Counted from the stretch's first letter, positions 50,112 through 63,430 are shown. The stretch: DNA of 64,000 nt from Lepisosteus oculatus (GCF_040954835.1 NC_090698.1:50478284-50542283), one strand, 5' to 3'. Program-made: numbers and translations. Notes: a model not told the origin generated them from the sequence alone.

Positions 50112-52490
50112 CTGAAACAGAATATTATTTTTGTAACTTTTTAACCCTTTGTTGGTTCAAAAGGTTGCATGAAACGTTCACCATAGACTGCCTTTATGTT
50201 ACATTAGAAAACAAGAGCTCCTTATTTTCTGAAACTTTGCTCAGTTATGCATCAGCTAGAAGCAAGGATCTAGAAGCATGTTAAATGTTTGATTATCTTC
50301 TCTCAGATAAGTGTCAACTTGGAGCCTTAAAGGGTAATACACGAATAGATCGACAATATTATGATCATTTTATTCTTTTTAATTTGATGGTTGTAAGCCT
50401 TAGCTTCTTTTGACACCAAATCAATTCCAAACTTTAAAGTTAAATTATACAATTATAGGACTTAACGTTAAAGTTAAAGTAACCTTGTTAACATAATAAC
50501 TTCTATCATTCTCACTTCAGGTGTCAGTAGTATTGCAGCAAGTTGAAAGGTACTGTTCCTTCTCTCTGAAGTGGAACTGACATTTGACATATGAGGATTT
50601 ACTTAAGGCAGACATGTCAAAAATGGTCATTATTCGTGTCTTATGCTGCTCCTGAACAGAGCAGGTCCTAGTGCTTCCTTTGTCACATCTTATATCAGGG
50701 TATTGACAGTTTTTGTGCAGAATATAAAACAGTTTTCTTTGAAAGGATTGGGGAAAATATGACATTGTAAAGTTTTATCTATGTGGGTTAGGGATTTGCA
50801 ATAAAAGCTGGGATGAACAGCATGCTGGCCCTATGCTGTCAGCGTTACGAAAACATGCCATGTTGTTCAGCTTTAACTGCAGTTAAAGAATCTTGGCTAG
50901 TTTTCAGAATCAGAACTGTAAAAAAATCCTAATATATTTAATTCCCAACTCAAACTGTTTATTCCTTGGAGATTTTGCATTTTTTGTTGTTTAAATATGC
51001 TTGTTGTTTAAAGTATGCTGTAAATCAGAATAACTGTGGTGCAGATATGAGAAAAGATAAACCAAGGAATGCAAACATTGATATTTTCTAAGACGGGATT
51101 GAAATCAAAAGAAAAGGATGTGATAAAAGGCAGGGAAATAACAAATTTATATTTAAAAAACAACTACAACTACACAGCAGATATGTTTTTTTTTCTCTTG
51201 TTTTAAAGGTGAAAGTAATTATTTCATGATAATTTCCTCTTTGTGTCACATCTTTAATGGGAAGACATATAATACTCTACCTGTACCTGTTTTTTTTTAA
51301 ATCTGTCCACTGTCTGCCATTAACACATATACAGTATTTTTCATTTCCCTCTAAGCTATTTATCTGGCAGTCTCTTTGTTACAGAGCATTTATTTCTCTT
51401 TCTTTCTTATCTGAGGTACCCTGCTGATTTACAGCAGGTTCACACTACATCATTGCACAGTCTTCTGACAAAACAGAAAGGTATTTCTTTGGTGCTGTTG
51501 CATTAAACTGCACAGCAGTGCTTCAGACTTTTAGATAATAGTAGTAGATAATGGCAGTAAAAGCAGAATCACATGGCATCATCTATCATTACTTTCCAAA
51601 TGAAGCTATGTCTGTGATAATGCTTCTGCTTCCAAAGGAGTTGTGAAAAACTAATTTTATTTCTAGTTAGGTTAAGCCTATTGTCTGTCTTAAAATTCCT
51701 TTCCACTCCTACCAACAATACAATTAAATGAAGGGAGTACAAAAGATCTAGCCTCAGGGTCTAGATTCCTATTTGATTTGGGATGGAGATAAAAGGGTTT
51801 ATTCTATTTCCTTATCTACACTCTGTTGTCATTGAAACAATTTGTTCCTGTTGTTATGACCTCCATAGATTACATCAACCATTGCAAGCAAACAACCTCT
51901 CAGCTTAAAGTATTTCCCATTTAGTACATTTAGAAAACTAGAATTGTGAATTAAAAAAATAGTTGATATTTAATTTTGACAAGATTGTACCGTCTTAAAT
52001 TTGGTCTTCAGTCACTTTTGGGTTCATGTAAGACAATAATCCTCGACCAAAAGAGATAGTCAATGAATTGGCTGTTCTTAGTTTATTTTAAATAATGCCG
52101 TATGAAACAAATGCCAAGTGATCCTACTCTTCCACAGGAATTTCTGAACATGTAGTATTACAGGTACTATAATATTCATCTGTAATTGTCTCAGGACCAA
52201 CACTCGGTTAGGTGTCACCTCCTGATTATAAGCATGACCACTAAACATCCTATTTTTACCCAAATCCTCATGCATGACTGAATTGATTACTGAGTTTTTT
52301 ATTAACTTCATATTAAGACCAATCCCTGGATTTCAGCTAATGCCAGCTAATGTAAAGTGCCGATTATTGTTTCTTCTTCTTTTATGCTACATAATACGTC
52401 TTAGATTATTGAGTTAGATTATCTTAATCCCTTGCAAAAAGCCTTCATCTTTATAACTGAGATTTCTCATTGTTATTTTAGGATCTGCAT

Positions 52491-52678
52491 ACGGACAGTA
52501 TGGTTAACATTGCTGTCTCATAGCACTTTGGCCCTGGGTTCAATTCCTCTGTGACTCTGTGGAGTTTGTAGTTTCTCCCTGTGTTTGTATGAGTTTTTTC
52601 AAGGTGCTCTGGTTACCTCTCACAGTCCAAACATACACTGTATACTGGTAGATTAATTGGATTCTGGGGAAGTGAGTG
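52491..52678 (+). mobile_element. tRNA-headed dispersed repeat, 5' half
   Basis: Head and middle of the family: GCTGTCTCATAGCACTTTGG, GGGTTCAATTCCTCT, GGAGTTTGTAGTTTCTCCCT and CTCACAGTCCAAACATACAC. The 3' half is missing, and the sequence runs directly into an inverted copy of the head. Confidence 0.7.
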
Positions 52679-52766
52679 AGGAAGAACATATAAACTCACA
52701 TAATAGCAGATAAGGTCTGGAATTGAACCCAGGGCCCCATTGCTGTAAGACAGCAATACTAGCCAA
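52679..52766 (-). mobile_element. tRNA-headed dispersed repeat head, inverted
   Basis: Read on the minus strand: GTATTGCTGTCTTACAGCAA then GGGGCCCTGGGTTCAATTCC, the same head as the copy just to the left but in opposite orientation. It ends about 23 bases from the MINAR2 exon 2 boundary. Confidence 0.7.
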
Positions 52767-52788
52767 GCCTGACTAGAATCATGTTTAC

Positions 52789-53034
52789 CTTTAAGTAGCC
52801 TGCCAGGTTTGAGTGCAGTGAATGGCGATCATATTCTTGAATGGTCCAGGAAGGCTGTGTTTTCTTGCTCTCCCAGCCATCAACAGTCCTTATGTCTGAG
52901 TAAAGAGGGTTCCTCTTTATCTTGGATTTCAAGGTGACTGGGGTGATGTGCTTCCCAAGGCTTTTGTCAACGAGTACTGGGCTGCCTTCTGTTGATTTCC
53001 AGCCATAAGAGTCATTTAAATTTCTCTTCTCTCT
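52789..53034 (-). CDS. MINAR2: MINAR2 coding exon 2
   Basis: Encodes residues 54-135 (82 codons, phase 0 at both ends). The acceptor is ...TTTCCTGCAG before AGAGAGAAG, and the exon ends TACTTAAAG before GTAAAC. I read this exon directly from the minus strand. The protein starts REKRNLNDSYGWKSTEGSP, then has KIKRNPLYSDIRTVDGWE and the conserved block PSWTIQEYDRHSLHSNLAGY. NPLY at 95-98 fits the NPxY pattern of PTB-domain ligands, though this is only a motif match. The region is hydrophilic and should be cytoplasmic, given the single membrane segment in exon 3. The donor lies about 25 bases from an inverted pair of SINE copies (see findings). Confidence 0.93.
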
Positions 53035-53686
53035 CTGCAGGAAATGAGAGATGGGAGGCAGAATAACAGGATGTCATTTTTCTGGTTTCTTTGGGTTGTT
53101 CACTCAGTAAATCTCTTTGGGCTGATTCAGATAAGAAAGATACTGTATCAATGTTATCCAAAGCTGCCTTTATAAAATAGGAAAAGTCAAATTTTATGAT
53201 ATCCTTGACCTGAGTTTTGTTATTATTTTACATTCAGTGTGGTATTACATTTCTGCAGACTTTTGATAACGGTTTAGCAAAAAAATGAACATCTGACTCA
53301 ACATTATTATTATTTGATATATATTACAAGATGAGACATATCAAAATAAAAAAACAGAAGAAAATGGCCTATTAATTTAAACGTAATGTGTGATTATCGC
53401 CAATAAATATTGTAGACACAAAGCAACAGATACACAAACATTTCCCTATGTATGTAATTATGCACAAATTCTTATTTTCTACGTGGTTTAAGAAATTTAG
53501 CTTCTTTCAATCACTTAATAAACAACATGTAAACAACTCCAAATTGAAATATTTAACATAAAGAATTTGCTTTAAAATACCCATAAAATATTATGTACTG
53601 TAAAGTAAATTAATTTATTTTGTTCAGTCCTGTCTTTAGAAGCAGAAACATTCCTAATTTCTGTATGCATGAGGAGAGAGGCCTAC
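53035..53686 (-). other. MINAR2: MINAR2 intron 1
   Basis: A short intron of about 650 bases, with donor GTAGGC at 53686 and acceptor TGCAG ending at 53035. It is AT-rich, and I recognise no repeat or gene in it. Confidence 0.88.
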
Positions 53687-53845
53687 CTGCAGATAGACTC
53701 TGTTCTGCCACTGCCTGTGTCCAGACAAGGCTGCTCCAGCTGCAAAGCCAGCCTGGGCCATAGCTGGGCTGATTGGTAAAGATTTTACCTCAAGTTGCAA
53801 GAACTTCTCGGGATGATTGTTGTTGGGTAGAACAGAGAAATCCAT
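53687..53845 (-). CDS. MINAR2: MINAR2 coding exon 1
   Basis: Encodes residues 1-53 of MINAR2 (membrane integral NOTCH2-associated receptor 2, formerly KIAA1024L). The N-terminus MDFSVLPNNNHPEKFLQLEV is the family signature, followed by KSLPIS and the exon-end block HRQWQNRVYLQ. The ATG at 53845 is the first in frame and matches the family start. The exon ends CTGCAG before donor GTAGGC, in phase 0. The frame stays open ten codons into the intron and then stops, so it is not a longer exon. Family knowledge: a small protein anchored by a C-terminal membrane segment, reported to bind NOTCH2 and to be needed in inner-ear hair cells. Nothing in this exon alone shows that role. Confidence 0.95.
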
Positions 53846-55398
53846 GATTTAGCAAGCTTTTCATGAAGCGTGGCAGAAAATACTGTGTTAGCTAAGCCGC
53901 TCCATCTCCAAATTATTTATGATGTAAGCAGCTCTGGCAGTTATGTGAAACTCTATCTGTCTTAGCTGCACCAACTGAAGGAAAGGAAAGGGTTAGGTAG
54001 AGAGAGAGGCTATATTTTCACTGACTTTTTACTAGAAGGGTTCTCTGACCATTTGTCTTGAAGAACATAAGACCATTTGAAAGAAAATGTAATACACAGC
54101 TCAGTGTACTATTTTAATTAATACATTTTAGCTGAGTGATAACATTGTAGATAGATAAAAATAAGACAATAACATAATGTTCACCTTCCAATAGTGTATT
54201 TGTATTTACATAGTCCATAGACTGTTCAAACAGTATATTCTTAAAAAAAATTAAATATAAATATTAAGATTTATTAAATGTAAGTAAATATTAAAGTTTT
54301 AATTGTAAATATTAAAGAATATGATCAACAAACCCTTATTCAATTTGGTATCCAATATTGTGCTAAAAATGTGGTTTAAAGAGGGTTTATTTTAAGCAAG
54401 TGAGTGGATGAGGAAAGATTTTGGCTTCAAGAGACTACCCCAGAGAAGAGCGGTGATGGCGAAAATGTATAGTTGGAATAATACTTAAGAGGAATCCAAG
54501 AAGATTCATGAGGCCAGGAGCCATGACTATTTTTCTCTGTCCAAATAACCCTCTGCACTGTGAGGCAGCAGTCCGAAATTGTACAGTAGGTCTTCAGGAG
54601 ACAGAAGGCAGTCATTATAGAATGTTATGCCATCCATTGCTCCTGAAGCAGGAACCACAGCCTTAATTCACTATGCAGTTGGCATGCAGGTTAATCATTG
54701 TGCAGAGATCTTATGGACAAAGCAAGGTCGAGAATCTAACATTGGACCCTAAGGGATGATGCACACAAACTACAGGCTAGTTTAAGTGACTAAAGAGGTT
54801 TGAGAGCTCACATGAATAAGAAGAGGTGAGAACTGACTTAATGCCTGGCTTGTGGCAAGGAGGCGTGAAAGGTTAGAATCAAGGACAAATTGTAGAGGCC
54901 CGCAGAAGGAAAAGTGCATAAATTTTCTCTGTGCTGGAAGAAGCCCAAAAAAAACAGAGTGAAGGCTAAAAGAGTTCTAGCAGGGATAGCATCAATGAAA
55001 TAAAGCAAAATGATGGATGGAGAGTGACAAATAAATTAAGGATGCTCCAGCAGAGGCATAAATTTAATGGATTTAGTGATGCTGGTTGTCACTGGCTAAA
55101 AGTTTTGATCTGCTGCTTTGATCAGGTTTAGGTTAAGGATTACCAACTTCAGAGGAAAGGCAGAAGACTTGTTAACGCATTGTGCATCGTGTTAATCAGA
55201 GAAGAAATTTAAGGCCCTTCATTGAAGATGCTACTCTGGGCAAGAATCCACATACTGAACGTACCTAACCTCACAAAGTAATGATGAAATTATTAGTACG
55301 TTTCTTTTTCATTTAATTTAATTTGGGGAAGAAAATGCCATTTATTACAGTGTATGTTACTGCCGAGATGTTAATTTGCAAGATTTAGATCTTGCAGA

Positions 55399-55746
55399 CA
55401 GGGACGGATTTTGGTGTTTGTAGGCCCTAGGATCTTTCACTCCGAAATGTGCAAAAAGAGGGGTAAAGGCCAATTGAACTATGTCGATTGACATGATGCA
55501 CTTTAAACTATTCTGATGCTAAACCACGTGATTGATGGAGCGATCATCACTTCGATATTTTTAAGTTTCTAAAACTGCTGCTAGATGGCGTATGATTATT
55601 GATTTGGAGCACCTAGAGTCGATCACAAGCATGTTGTTTCAACTCGTTTTCCGTTAGTTACTAGTGTTTCCCTCCTTTGTAGGCCCTAAACATTTCGTAG
55701 GCCCTAAGCCTTGTGCCTACAGTGCTTAATGGGAAATCCGGCCCTG
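55399..55746. mobile_element. hAT-like MITE with 8-bp target duplication
   Basis: Starts CAGGGACGGATTTTGG and ends CCGGCCCTG, whose reverse complement starts CAGGGCCGGATTT. It is flanked by CTTGCAGA (55391-55398) and CTTGCAAA (55747-55754), an 8-bp duplication with one change. Inner ends also pair around TAGGCCCTA. The 348-base body has no transposase. CAGGG ends plus an 8-bp duplication are typical of hAT elements. Confidence 0.78.
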
Positions 55747-58700
55747 CTTGCAAAGAGGAAAAGGTTGAAGAAAAAAAGGGGAGCAGGGAAGAACAGGGAA
55801 AGAGATGTGCTGTGATTCCACTGATGCAGTGGGGTGACAACCTGAACCAAAGCAAGGGATACAAAGCTGGAACTGAGTGTTGCCTAGTTACTCCACTGAC
55901 TGGGTGGTGGTGATGATTGCCAAGTGTAGGGGTGGAGAACTGGAATCAAGAGTATCGAGAAGGGTCCATTGATGAAGATGGGTTGTAACCTGAGCAGAAG
56001 GTCAGGAGTGCAGACCTGGAGCTGAGCAGAGGAGCCATTGAAGGGATGCAGGCATCCTGAAGTAAGGAGGAATCTCAGACCTCCTTCTTCCGCAGTGCAC
56101 CTGGATTACAGCACTAGGATGCCAGCAAGAAGGAGAGGAAGAAGGAAAGGGAAACCCCTTGGAACTTGTGATTGGCGGGGACTGTGTTTGAGTACTCCAG
56201 ATTGGTTGGATGCTGGAGTTTATGGTTTTCTTTAGGCAGGTCTGTGTCTGTTATAGAAAACACCAATTGAGAAAATGAAACATACAAGTGAGTAATCAAG
56301 AAAAGTGATATATCTATAAAGGTTATAGATTGGTACAAGGAATTACGGAAAGACAAGTTTGTTTAAAACTCCTTTTAAACAAGTACATTCCCATCAAAGC
56401 TTTAGAGTCAATGATTTGTGTTGTACAAATACATAGACCTGGTGTGTGTTTAACCCTATGATGCAACCCTGGATCTCAGAGACTCAAAGTGAATGATACC
56501 GTATGTCTAGATTTTTGTCAGTCCTGCATCCTAGGGTTAAAGCCAGAGCCTAATACACTGTAGATGAAAATGCTGTAGTGATTATGCTAATTTAAATTTA
56601 AATTTCCTATAGTGTTTTTAGTGAGTTGAATGATGTGAATTTTACACATTCTGTGAGCATGAAAACGTAAAGTAATAAAATCTCATAATTGCATAAAGAA
56701 TGTGCATACAGAAACAATTTCACTGTTATACATTATCAGATTTCTTGTGCTTTGCCATACTCAAATGTGAACGTGACCAAAAATATATTACCAAATGAGG
56801 TAAATTCATTTTTTCTCCTGTAAAATTTGTGTTTTAAATACTTTAGTCTGAGAAAACAATCTGTTTTCAGTTAAAAACTACAAATTTCCCAGGTATTAGT
56901 TTTTGCTGCTGCTGCTGCTGAAGCTGTGTTCTCTGATAAGCACAAGACTATTAGAGGTGGTCTTAATCTGATGACCTGCTCAATGTAACCTATGTAATAA
57001 CAGGATCATTTCATAAAATGTATGGATCGTACATCTATCAGTGGACTAGAGGTTAGTCACTAAGGGATATTGAATCAATGCCCAATTTGTTTTCTTCCTT
57101 ACACTTTATAATAAAGTAACAGAACAAAGGATAACATCCAACTATAAATAGAAGTGGGAGGTCAAAACAATAAACAATGAACACTCTCACAATGATGTCA
57201 CCTGATGTCTCACAATGAAGTCAATGTTGGAGTGACCTTCCTTCAAAAAACCTGAGTAAGCACTTAATCTACCCTGAAATGCAGATTTGGGGCTGACATT
57301 TTTTTAGGCAAACTGCCTAAATAAAATCCTTTGACATCTTTGTGATTTCAAGAACAGTACACCGAGAAACACTCAAAAGTAGTTATTGAAATTAGCACAA
57401 ACATGTCATAAGTGATACGTTCAGGTATTTTTCATCAGTTGCATATAGGTAATACATTATACCTCACTTGGTCAACTGATAGAGGTACTGTGACCAAACA
57501 CAAATGGCGAAGATATAAAATATTTCAATATGCATTTTTTCTTCTAAACAAAGATGTTATTTCCAATAGCAACAGGAGCTAGAAATAATGGAGAATAGAC
57601 ATTCAATGAATACTACGTTCTTTTTTATTGAAAATGTAACATCATATGTATCATGTACAGAGCGTATTTTCACAGAAAGAAAACTGAAGCCACACAAAGT
57701 TTCACACACCTGCAAAACTTTCCAAAGATGATGCTACAAACTGAACAAGAAACAGCCTAAACGTAGGCATAGCATAACAGTCATAACAGAAATAGAGTAG
57801 ATTTTTCATATCATACCTATCAAATGCTTTGAGCTATCAACATCTTGTTTTCATATGAGTAACAGAAGATAAAATTAAGCAGTATTCATGCACCATAAGA
57901 TGTCCTGATGGAAGACCTTTTCAAGTCTAAACCAGTGCGACAGCAATTCAGTGTAAAAATATACAGTGTTTTCTTATTATTTTATTTTTTCTAAATATGT
58001 TTATTCAAGTAAAGACTGTGGAATAACACACAATACCAAAAGATTAATAGTTTTTATATTTTGTGAAATGTATTCATGATATACAGCAGATTATTTTCCT
58101 ATTTAACGGTAGAGCAGCTGAGCAACAGGTCAACTTTAAAGCTCAGACCACGACTTTATATTTTAATATGTGGCAGAGCATGCCATAATACATAAACAAC
58201 ACTACCTTTGCAAGTGGTGTATCAAATAAATAAAACTACATAATTGCTGAAAAGATAAATAATGTGAATAACAATCTAGCTATAAGTGTCATTATAGTTT
58301 CCCTTTAGTTTTTTAAACATTTGCCAGAAGAATACCAGTTACATTTTTGTAATTCAAAAAGGGTCTTTCCCTTTATGCTTCCTAATGGTGCCACTGTGTT
58401 TCAGCCTGAATTCAGTAAGCTACAGATTAATATTGCCTTTGCTGAGAGATCCTATGCCTAGAAAAACTTAGACTGTATTTCAAGCTTTAATTGATTTTAA
58501 ATGAACCCTTGCATGGAATTTCTACAATAACAGAACATACACTAACAGTAAAACTGTTCAAATTTAAGAGGTCATACATTGTGATGACTTACAGTTCTTA
58601 TTTCAAGAAGAACAAAGATCTAGATGGAGGGAGTAGAAGGTGCTGCCAAGAACACTTTGTTGATATTGTACATTTAATTTCTTTGGTGTTTTGGAAGATT

Positions 58701-61700
58701 TTGCAAATACATTTGTTATTTATTATTATTTAATTCATCACAAGAAGTAAATATACTTATACAACAAAATTATTTTATCCTAATATTATTTATCAGAATT
58801 CTGATTATTTTTATACCAGTATTTTATTCATACCAACATTCTACGGGGTACATGGTAATGCATTCCAGTACATTCCTTACACATTCTTAAAAACACTGTT
58901 GAGGCTACAGTGTATACTGCCTGCAAAGTTCAGCAGTGACTTAGCTGTCCATAGAAAGAAGACACTCTATAATACTAAGAGACTCTAACATAGTGGAATG
59001 AGGAAAGTATTTAGGGTCTACCTCTCTGTGCAGATAAGGAAGATTCTGAGAAAGGCATGTTTTTCTTTGTTTAGAACATCATGCTCCTGGAGCTTCATGA
59101 ACCATTTAATGAAATAAAGGCTTTGAAATAAAATATCTGTTTTAATTCAAAGCCTTGTTTATCTGATCTCTGCAAACAACTCTCAATACTTATACTGTAT
59201 ACCCATGTTGTTTAACACGAATGTTATAGTTTCATTCATTTTTGCCCTACTTTATGAAACCACTGGCAGTCAGGTAGAAAGTGAAATATTAGAAAAAGAA
59301 TTATAGTAAAAAATTACCTTGAAAGAATACAATAGTTAATCTAAATTGTGTTTCACTAGTTTTTCATGTTTTAATGCCCAGCAGACATTTTTGTTAAGCC
59401 GAATAAGTGTTCCAACAAAAAACCCTTCCTGAGCTTCTGTAACCCAGAATAACTCAAATTGCATCGATGAAGCATTTTTTTTCTTTACCCATTTAATACC
59501 AATTTCTTTTAAACCCTTCTTTCTGGCAGACCACCACGAGATTTAAACCTAATCTGTCACTGGGATAAACCATTGAAAAGGGAAAAGAATGTGAACAGAA
59601 TTTCACATTTTCACAGAAGTCAGAAATTAACAAGAAAATACAGATGGTTCATTGTATCTCTGTAAATCATAAATATATGATTTTCTTATATTTAGTAGTA
59701 GTAAATGATTAGGGATTACAGAATCCTAGTGGCAGTAAGTGACCTCAATACCATTGTCACAAAGGAGAATGAGGAATGTTAAATATGATATAAAATTAAA
59801 TTAAAAAAAAATTAAACATTGATAAAAATGATTTTAGGATTCACTAGGCAGCAAAAATCCATTTTCAGGTTGCCATTTATGAGAATAACTGGCTATTACA
59901 GCAGCTATATTAGTGTTTTATTATGTCTTTCTGTCCCCATGTTGAGCTTAAAATGACTGGCAACTGATAATCTTTATTGCAGCATATGGACTGGAAAATG
60001 AGTCATTCCTGTACCTAGAACACAGGTTAAGTAAGTATGGAAAAATCAAATGTTACATTTAAAGGTTTTTTACAGTTACCTTCCAAAGTACACAGTTCTA
60101 TAAGTCACAGATTCTGGGAGACAGGTCTTATGGAATGAATTCAAAATACCTCAGACTTGTCTGAGTTTTAAGCATCGTACTTGTTTTTTTTATTACCTTC
60201 TTAACATTGTTCTGGCCTAAATGGAAGAGTAAACAGGAAAATCAGTATAATAAAGACAGCGCCTCTTCATCATCACCTGCACAATAGTTCCTTGTCGTTA
60301 CATAAAATCTAGTTTGTACATTGCCCTGAATAAGGGTGTCAGATAAGCAAATAACATTCATAATAAAATGGAAAAAAATGTATATGTATTGCACAACTCT
60401 TAAAATCCATAAATTACAAGAGGCTGAAATAAAAGAAAGCAAATAAATTAGTTTTCATAAAGCTCCAGCTCCTCCGGATCCACTTGTCATTAAAAACGAC
60501 TTCTCACACTAAAACAACAGCAGACCTGAAATGCTAGAAGCTGCAAAACCTTGATGTAAAAATACCTTCTACAAAGGATAATTGTTGTAAAACCTCATAA
60601 TATTAGAAGCCACATGTAACAAAACTCCTCTCAGATTATTTCAAACAACCTTTGAGCTCAAATGCTTTGATAATGTATTTGATAAGACCATAAACTAAGT
60701 TTGAAAAAAACTTGAAAAGCTGCCCCCTATCTGAGGCAAAGGACTTAATGTGTTTCTTTAGCCAGCAGGTGACACTAAAGTTCCAAGTGCCAGTGAAAGA
60801 AGTTGCACTCTATTGTTGCTGAAATTTTTACATCTGTAACTATTTTCCTAAATACAGCCAACAATTCCTTTTTTGACCCATTTATATAGCATTTTGATTA
60901 AATGACATCCCAATACCATTCTCACAAACTGACTATTAGATGATAGACATATTTTGCACATACTCCACATACACTGTAATCTTATACTTGTACTGTTTTA
61001 CAACTATCTCATACTTGCTGTTTTCTAATCAAACTGAAGGAAAAAAATTAAGTTATGTCACAAATATATTGTACCTGTTCCATGAACCACTATATTTTTA
61101 TTGATGTCTTGAAATATAATTTTGAGAATGGGTGGATACCAGCTTCCCCTTTGAATATTTCTGAATTACAGTAGCATTGATTACATCAACTTTGAAATGA
61201 TAAAATAATAAAAACATGAAATTTGCCAGACTAGAACTGGGACCGTGCTTAATTTATATTTTAAAGTTGCACCTCACAAATACAGAATTTAGCTAATATA
61301 TTTCATGCACTGTTATGGTGAAGGATATAATAAATGGCTGGACAAGTTAGAAAATATAAAATATCCACCCAGACATTTTTAAAAACATTTTTTATGTTTC
61401 AATGACTTTGCTCATTCTGCTTTCAGCATGACTTTATACCACTCATGTACAGTATGTGCAGAAAATAAGAATGTAATGTTCACATTCTTATTACTAATGA
61501 GAAAATAAGTATCATCCATGGGCACTATACTATAGTTTGCATTCAATATGTTCTGCATATTTAACCTTAAAGTGTGCTGTAAAAAGAACAAAACACAGTC
61601 TTAGGCTTTTTGCAAAAACGTTCTACAACAGCTTGAACAATCAGCAGACTAGACCAGAAAAGACAAGAAACCTTCTCTTTGAGTGACACCATATTGTTGA

Positions 61701-62544
61701 GGGCAGAGGCCACCACGGTGGTCCACTACATCACATCTATCTGATCCATCTGAATTTTCAAACTGGAGTCACACTTCACAAGAACAACTGTACTCATCAA
61801 TCTACCTGAAAATAATCTGCATGTTTGGAGACTATTCAAGGGGAAACGCGCTCACAGAGAAGAGATGGAATCACTGTTTTCTGTGGGCTGCAGAGTGGTG
61901 GTGTGTTTTTCCCATCAAATGTGGTTTTGTCCTTGACAGACGTGATTGGTGACAATGTGTGGGGTTGTTGTAGTGTCTGGTGTATTATTGAAGCCAATAT
62001 GTGGTGTAGTGAAGGAATGATATCATGGGCAAGAATGTCTTTTAACATACTGTAAGTATACACATTGAGGGCAAGCCTACTGCTTAGTGATAAATTGTCA
62101 GAGTCTTTAAGTTATTAATTTCCTCAGCAGGTCAGTCTAAATGTGTTGATTTTCCAGCAGGACAAACCACACAGGGATAGTATTAAAATGGCACACCTTT
62201 GCAAAAATGTCTTCCTATAGCTAGATCATTATGTCTAATAGAGCATCGTCAGTCCAGATGTGGAATATCCTACAGTATTCTGCCCACAGGCTCATCAGAT
62301 CTATGCATCAATAATGCCAGGACAGTGTTAGCACACAGGGATGGTATTCCTGACAATGACTTAATTATATTTTCATTTTGACATTGTGCCATACTGTATC
62401 TCACACTAAAAACCATATCATGATTCTTTGATATGTATGTTTGTTCACATTTTCTGTGATTTTGTTCAACATCTATGTGTAAACTACATTTTCTTCCCAC
62501 AGTTGAAATCCATGTTGTCCAGGCTAACAGACATCTTTAAATTA

Positions 62545-62706
62545 CCCCCATATGCAAGTACAGTATGTGTGAGTGCAAGTGTTTGTGTGCCCTGCAATGG
62601 ATTGTGTCCCATCAAAAGTGTAGCCCCATGGCTCTGTGCCTGCTGGATTAGGATCTGGCTCATTATGAGCCACTAAAGATAAAACATTTACTGAAAATGG
62701 ATGGAA
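62545..62706 (+). mobile_element. 3' half of the tRNA-headed dispersed repeat
   Basis: Contains GTGTGCCCTGCAATGGATTG, CTGCTGGATTAGGATCTGGC and the terminal AAAATGGATGGAAGGAT, matching the family's 3' part. Confidence 0.65.
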
Positions 62707-63278
62707 GGATCTATGATTAAAATATTTAAAATATATTATGTTCCATTAGACAAGAATGTTAAGTTTCTTTTGTGCATAGATATATATGACAGGGATGCTA
62801 ACTGTAATGTCTGATTAGTCTTGAGAAGCACCAATACTGTTTAATATAAAATGTATAGGGTTATATGCAGCCATCTTTAATATCAGTACACGGTTTTATA
62901 AAACTCAGCACATTTTCTTTTCTGGCCATCTGCTGTTATCACATTTCATTTCTGAGCTACACATTATAATCTGGGCTGACTCTGTTACAAACCATAGAAC
63001 ATCTTGCTCTATGGCTAAGCCAAACGAGGCTGAAATAAATGTGCTATTTCTGAAAGAGTGGCATTTGCTTTTAAACATTTACATTTTTCATAGAACAGCA
63101 TGTTTTTTGTTTTCACACACTACACAACAGACATAACAGAAACAATCCACAGACTATAAGAATAAATTACACCATTTAAATTATCCAGAATATGTGTGCT
63201 TGAAAAGGGATGTTTTCTTTGTGTGCATGTTCTTGATATAAATAATGGTGGAATTTCAAACAAATTCTCATACTGTCG

Positions 63279-63430
63279 TCAACTCTTTTGCTGCATTTTT
63301 TGTGCATAAAAGTCCCTACATGTCTCACAGCAGCGCTGGTACCATCTCATGTCTTGGCACAGGTTCTTTTCTCGGATCACTTTACAGTACACAGGCCATT
63401 GATCCTGCAGGCATTTGAACGTTAAGGCAG
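63279..63430 (-). CDS. ADAMTS19: ADAMTS19 last coding exon (PLAC domain)
   Basis: Two bases of a split codon, 49 codons and a TGA stop. The acceptor is CTTCTTTTTTAG before CTGCC. The protein reads [20 protein letters not shown], then [20 protein letters not shown], and ends AQKMQQKS. Its six cysteines (residues 6, 15, 24, 33, 34 and 37 of the exon) have the spacing of the PLAC domain found at the C-terminus of several ADAMTS proteases. The sequence matches the C-terminus of ADAMTS19 as I remember it. ADAMTS19 is a secreted zinc metalloprotease of the extracellular matrix. The catalytic and thrombospondin parts lie beyond the right edge. Synteny with MINAR2 supports the call. No protease activity can be judged from this exon. 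Confidence 0.93.

Larger units (their letters stand above)
50112..52788 (-). other. MINAR2: MINAR2 intron 2
   Basis: About 2.7 kb between donor GTAAAC (52788) and the acceptor at 50113-50112. It carries an inverted pair of tRNA-headed repeats close to the donor (about 52491-52766). The remaining 2.3 kb is AT-rich with nothing I can name. Confidence 0.88.
53846..63278. other. MINAR2-ADAMTS19 spacer, including the MINAR2 5' region and ADAMTS19 3' UTR
   Basis: About 9.4 kb without a supported gene. The right part must include the ADAMTS19 3' UTR on the minus strand. I found no convincing nearby minus-strand AATAAA, so its end is unknown. The part just above 53845 should hold the MINAR2 promoter; a TATA-like AAAATATAGCC on the minus strand at about 54010-54020 is the only candidate and is weak. 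The spacer also contains a hAT-like MITE (55399-55746), a five-unit GCT repeat at about 56905-56920 and a tRNA-headed repeat tail (about 62545-62706). The rest is AT-rich with nothing recognisable. Confidence 0.65.
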
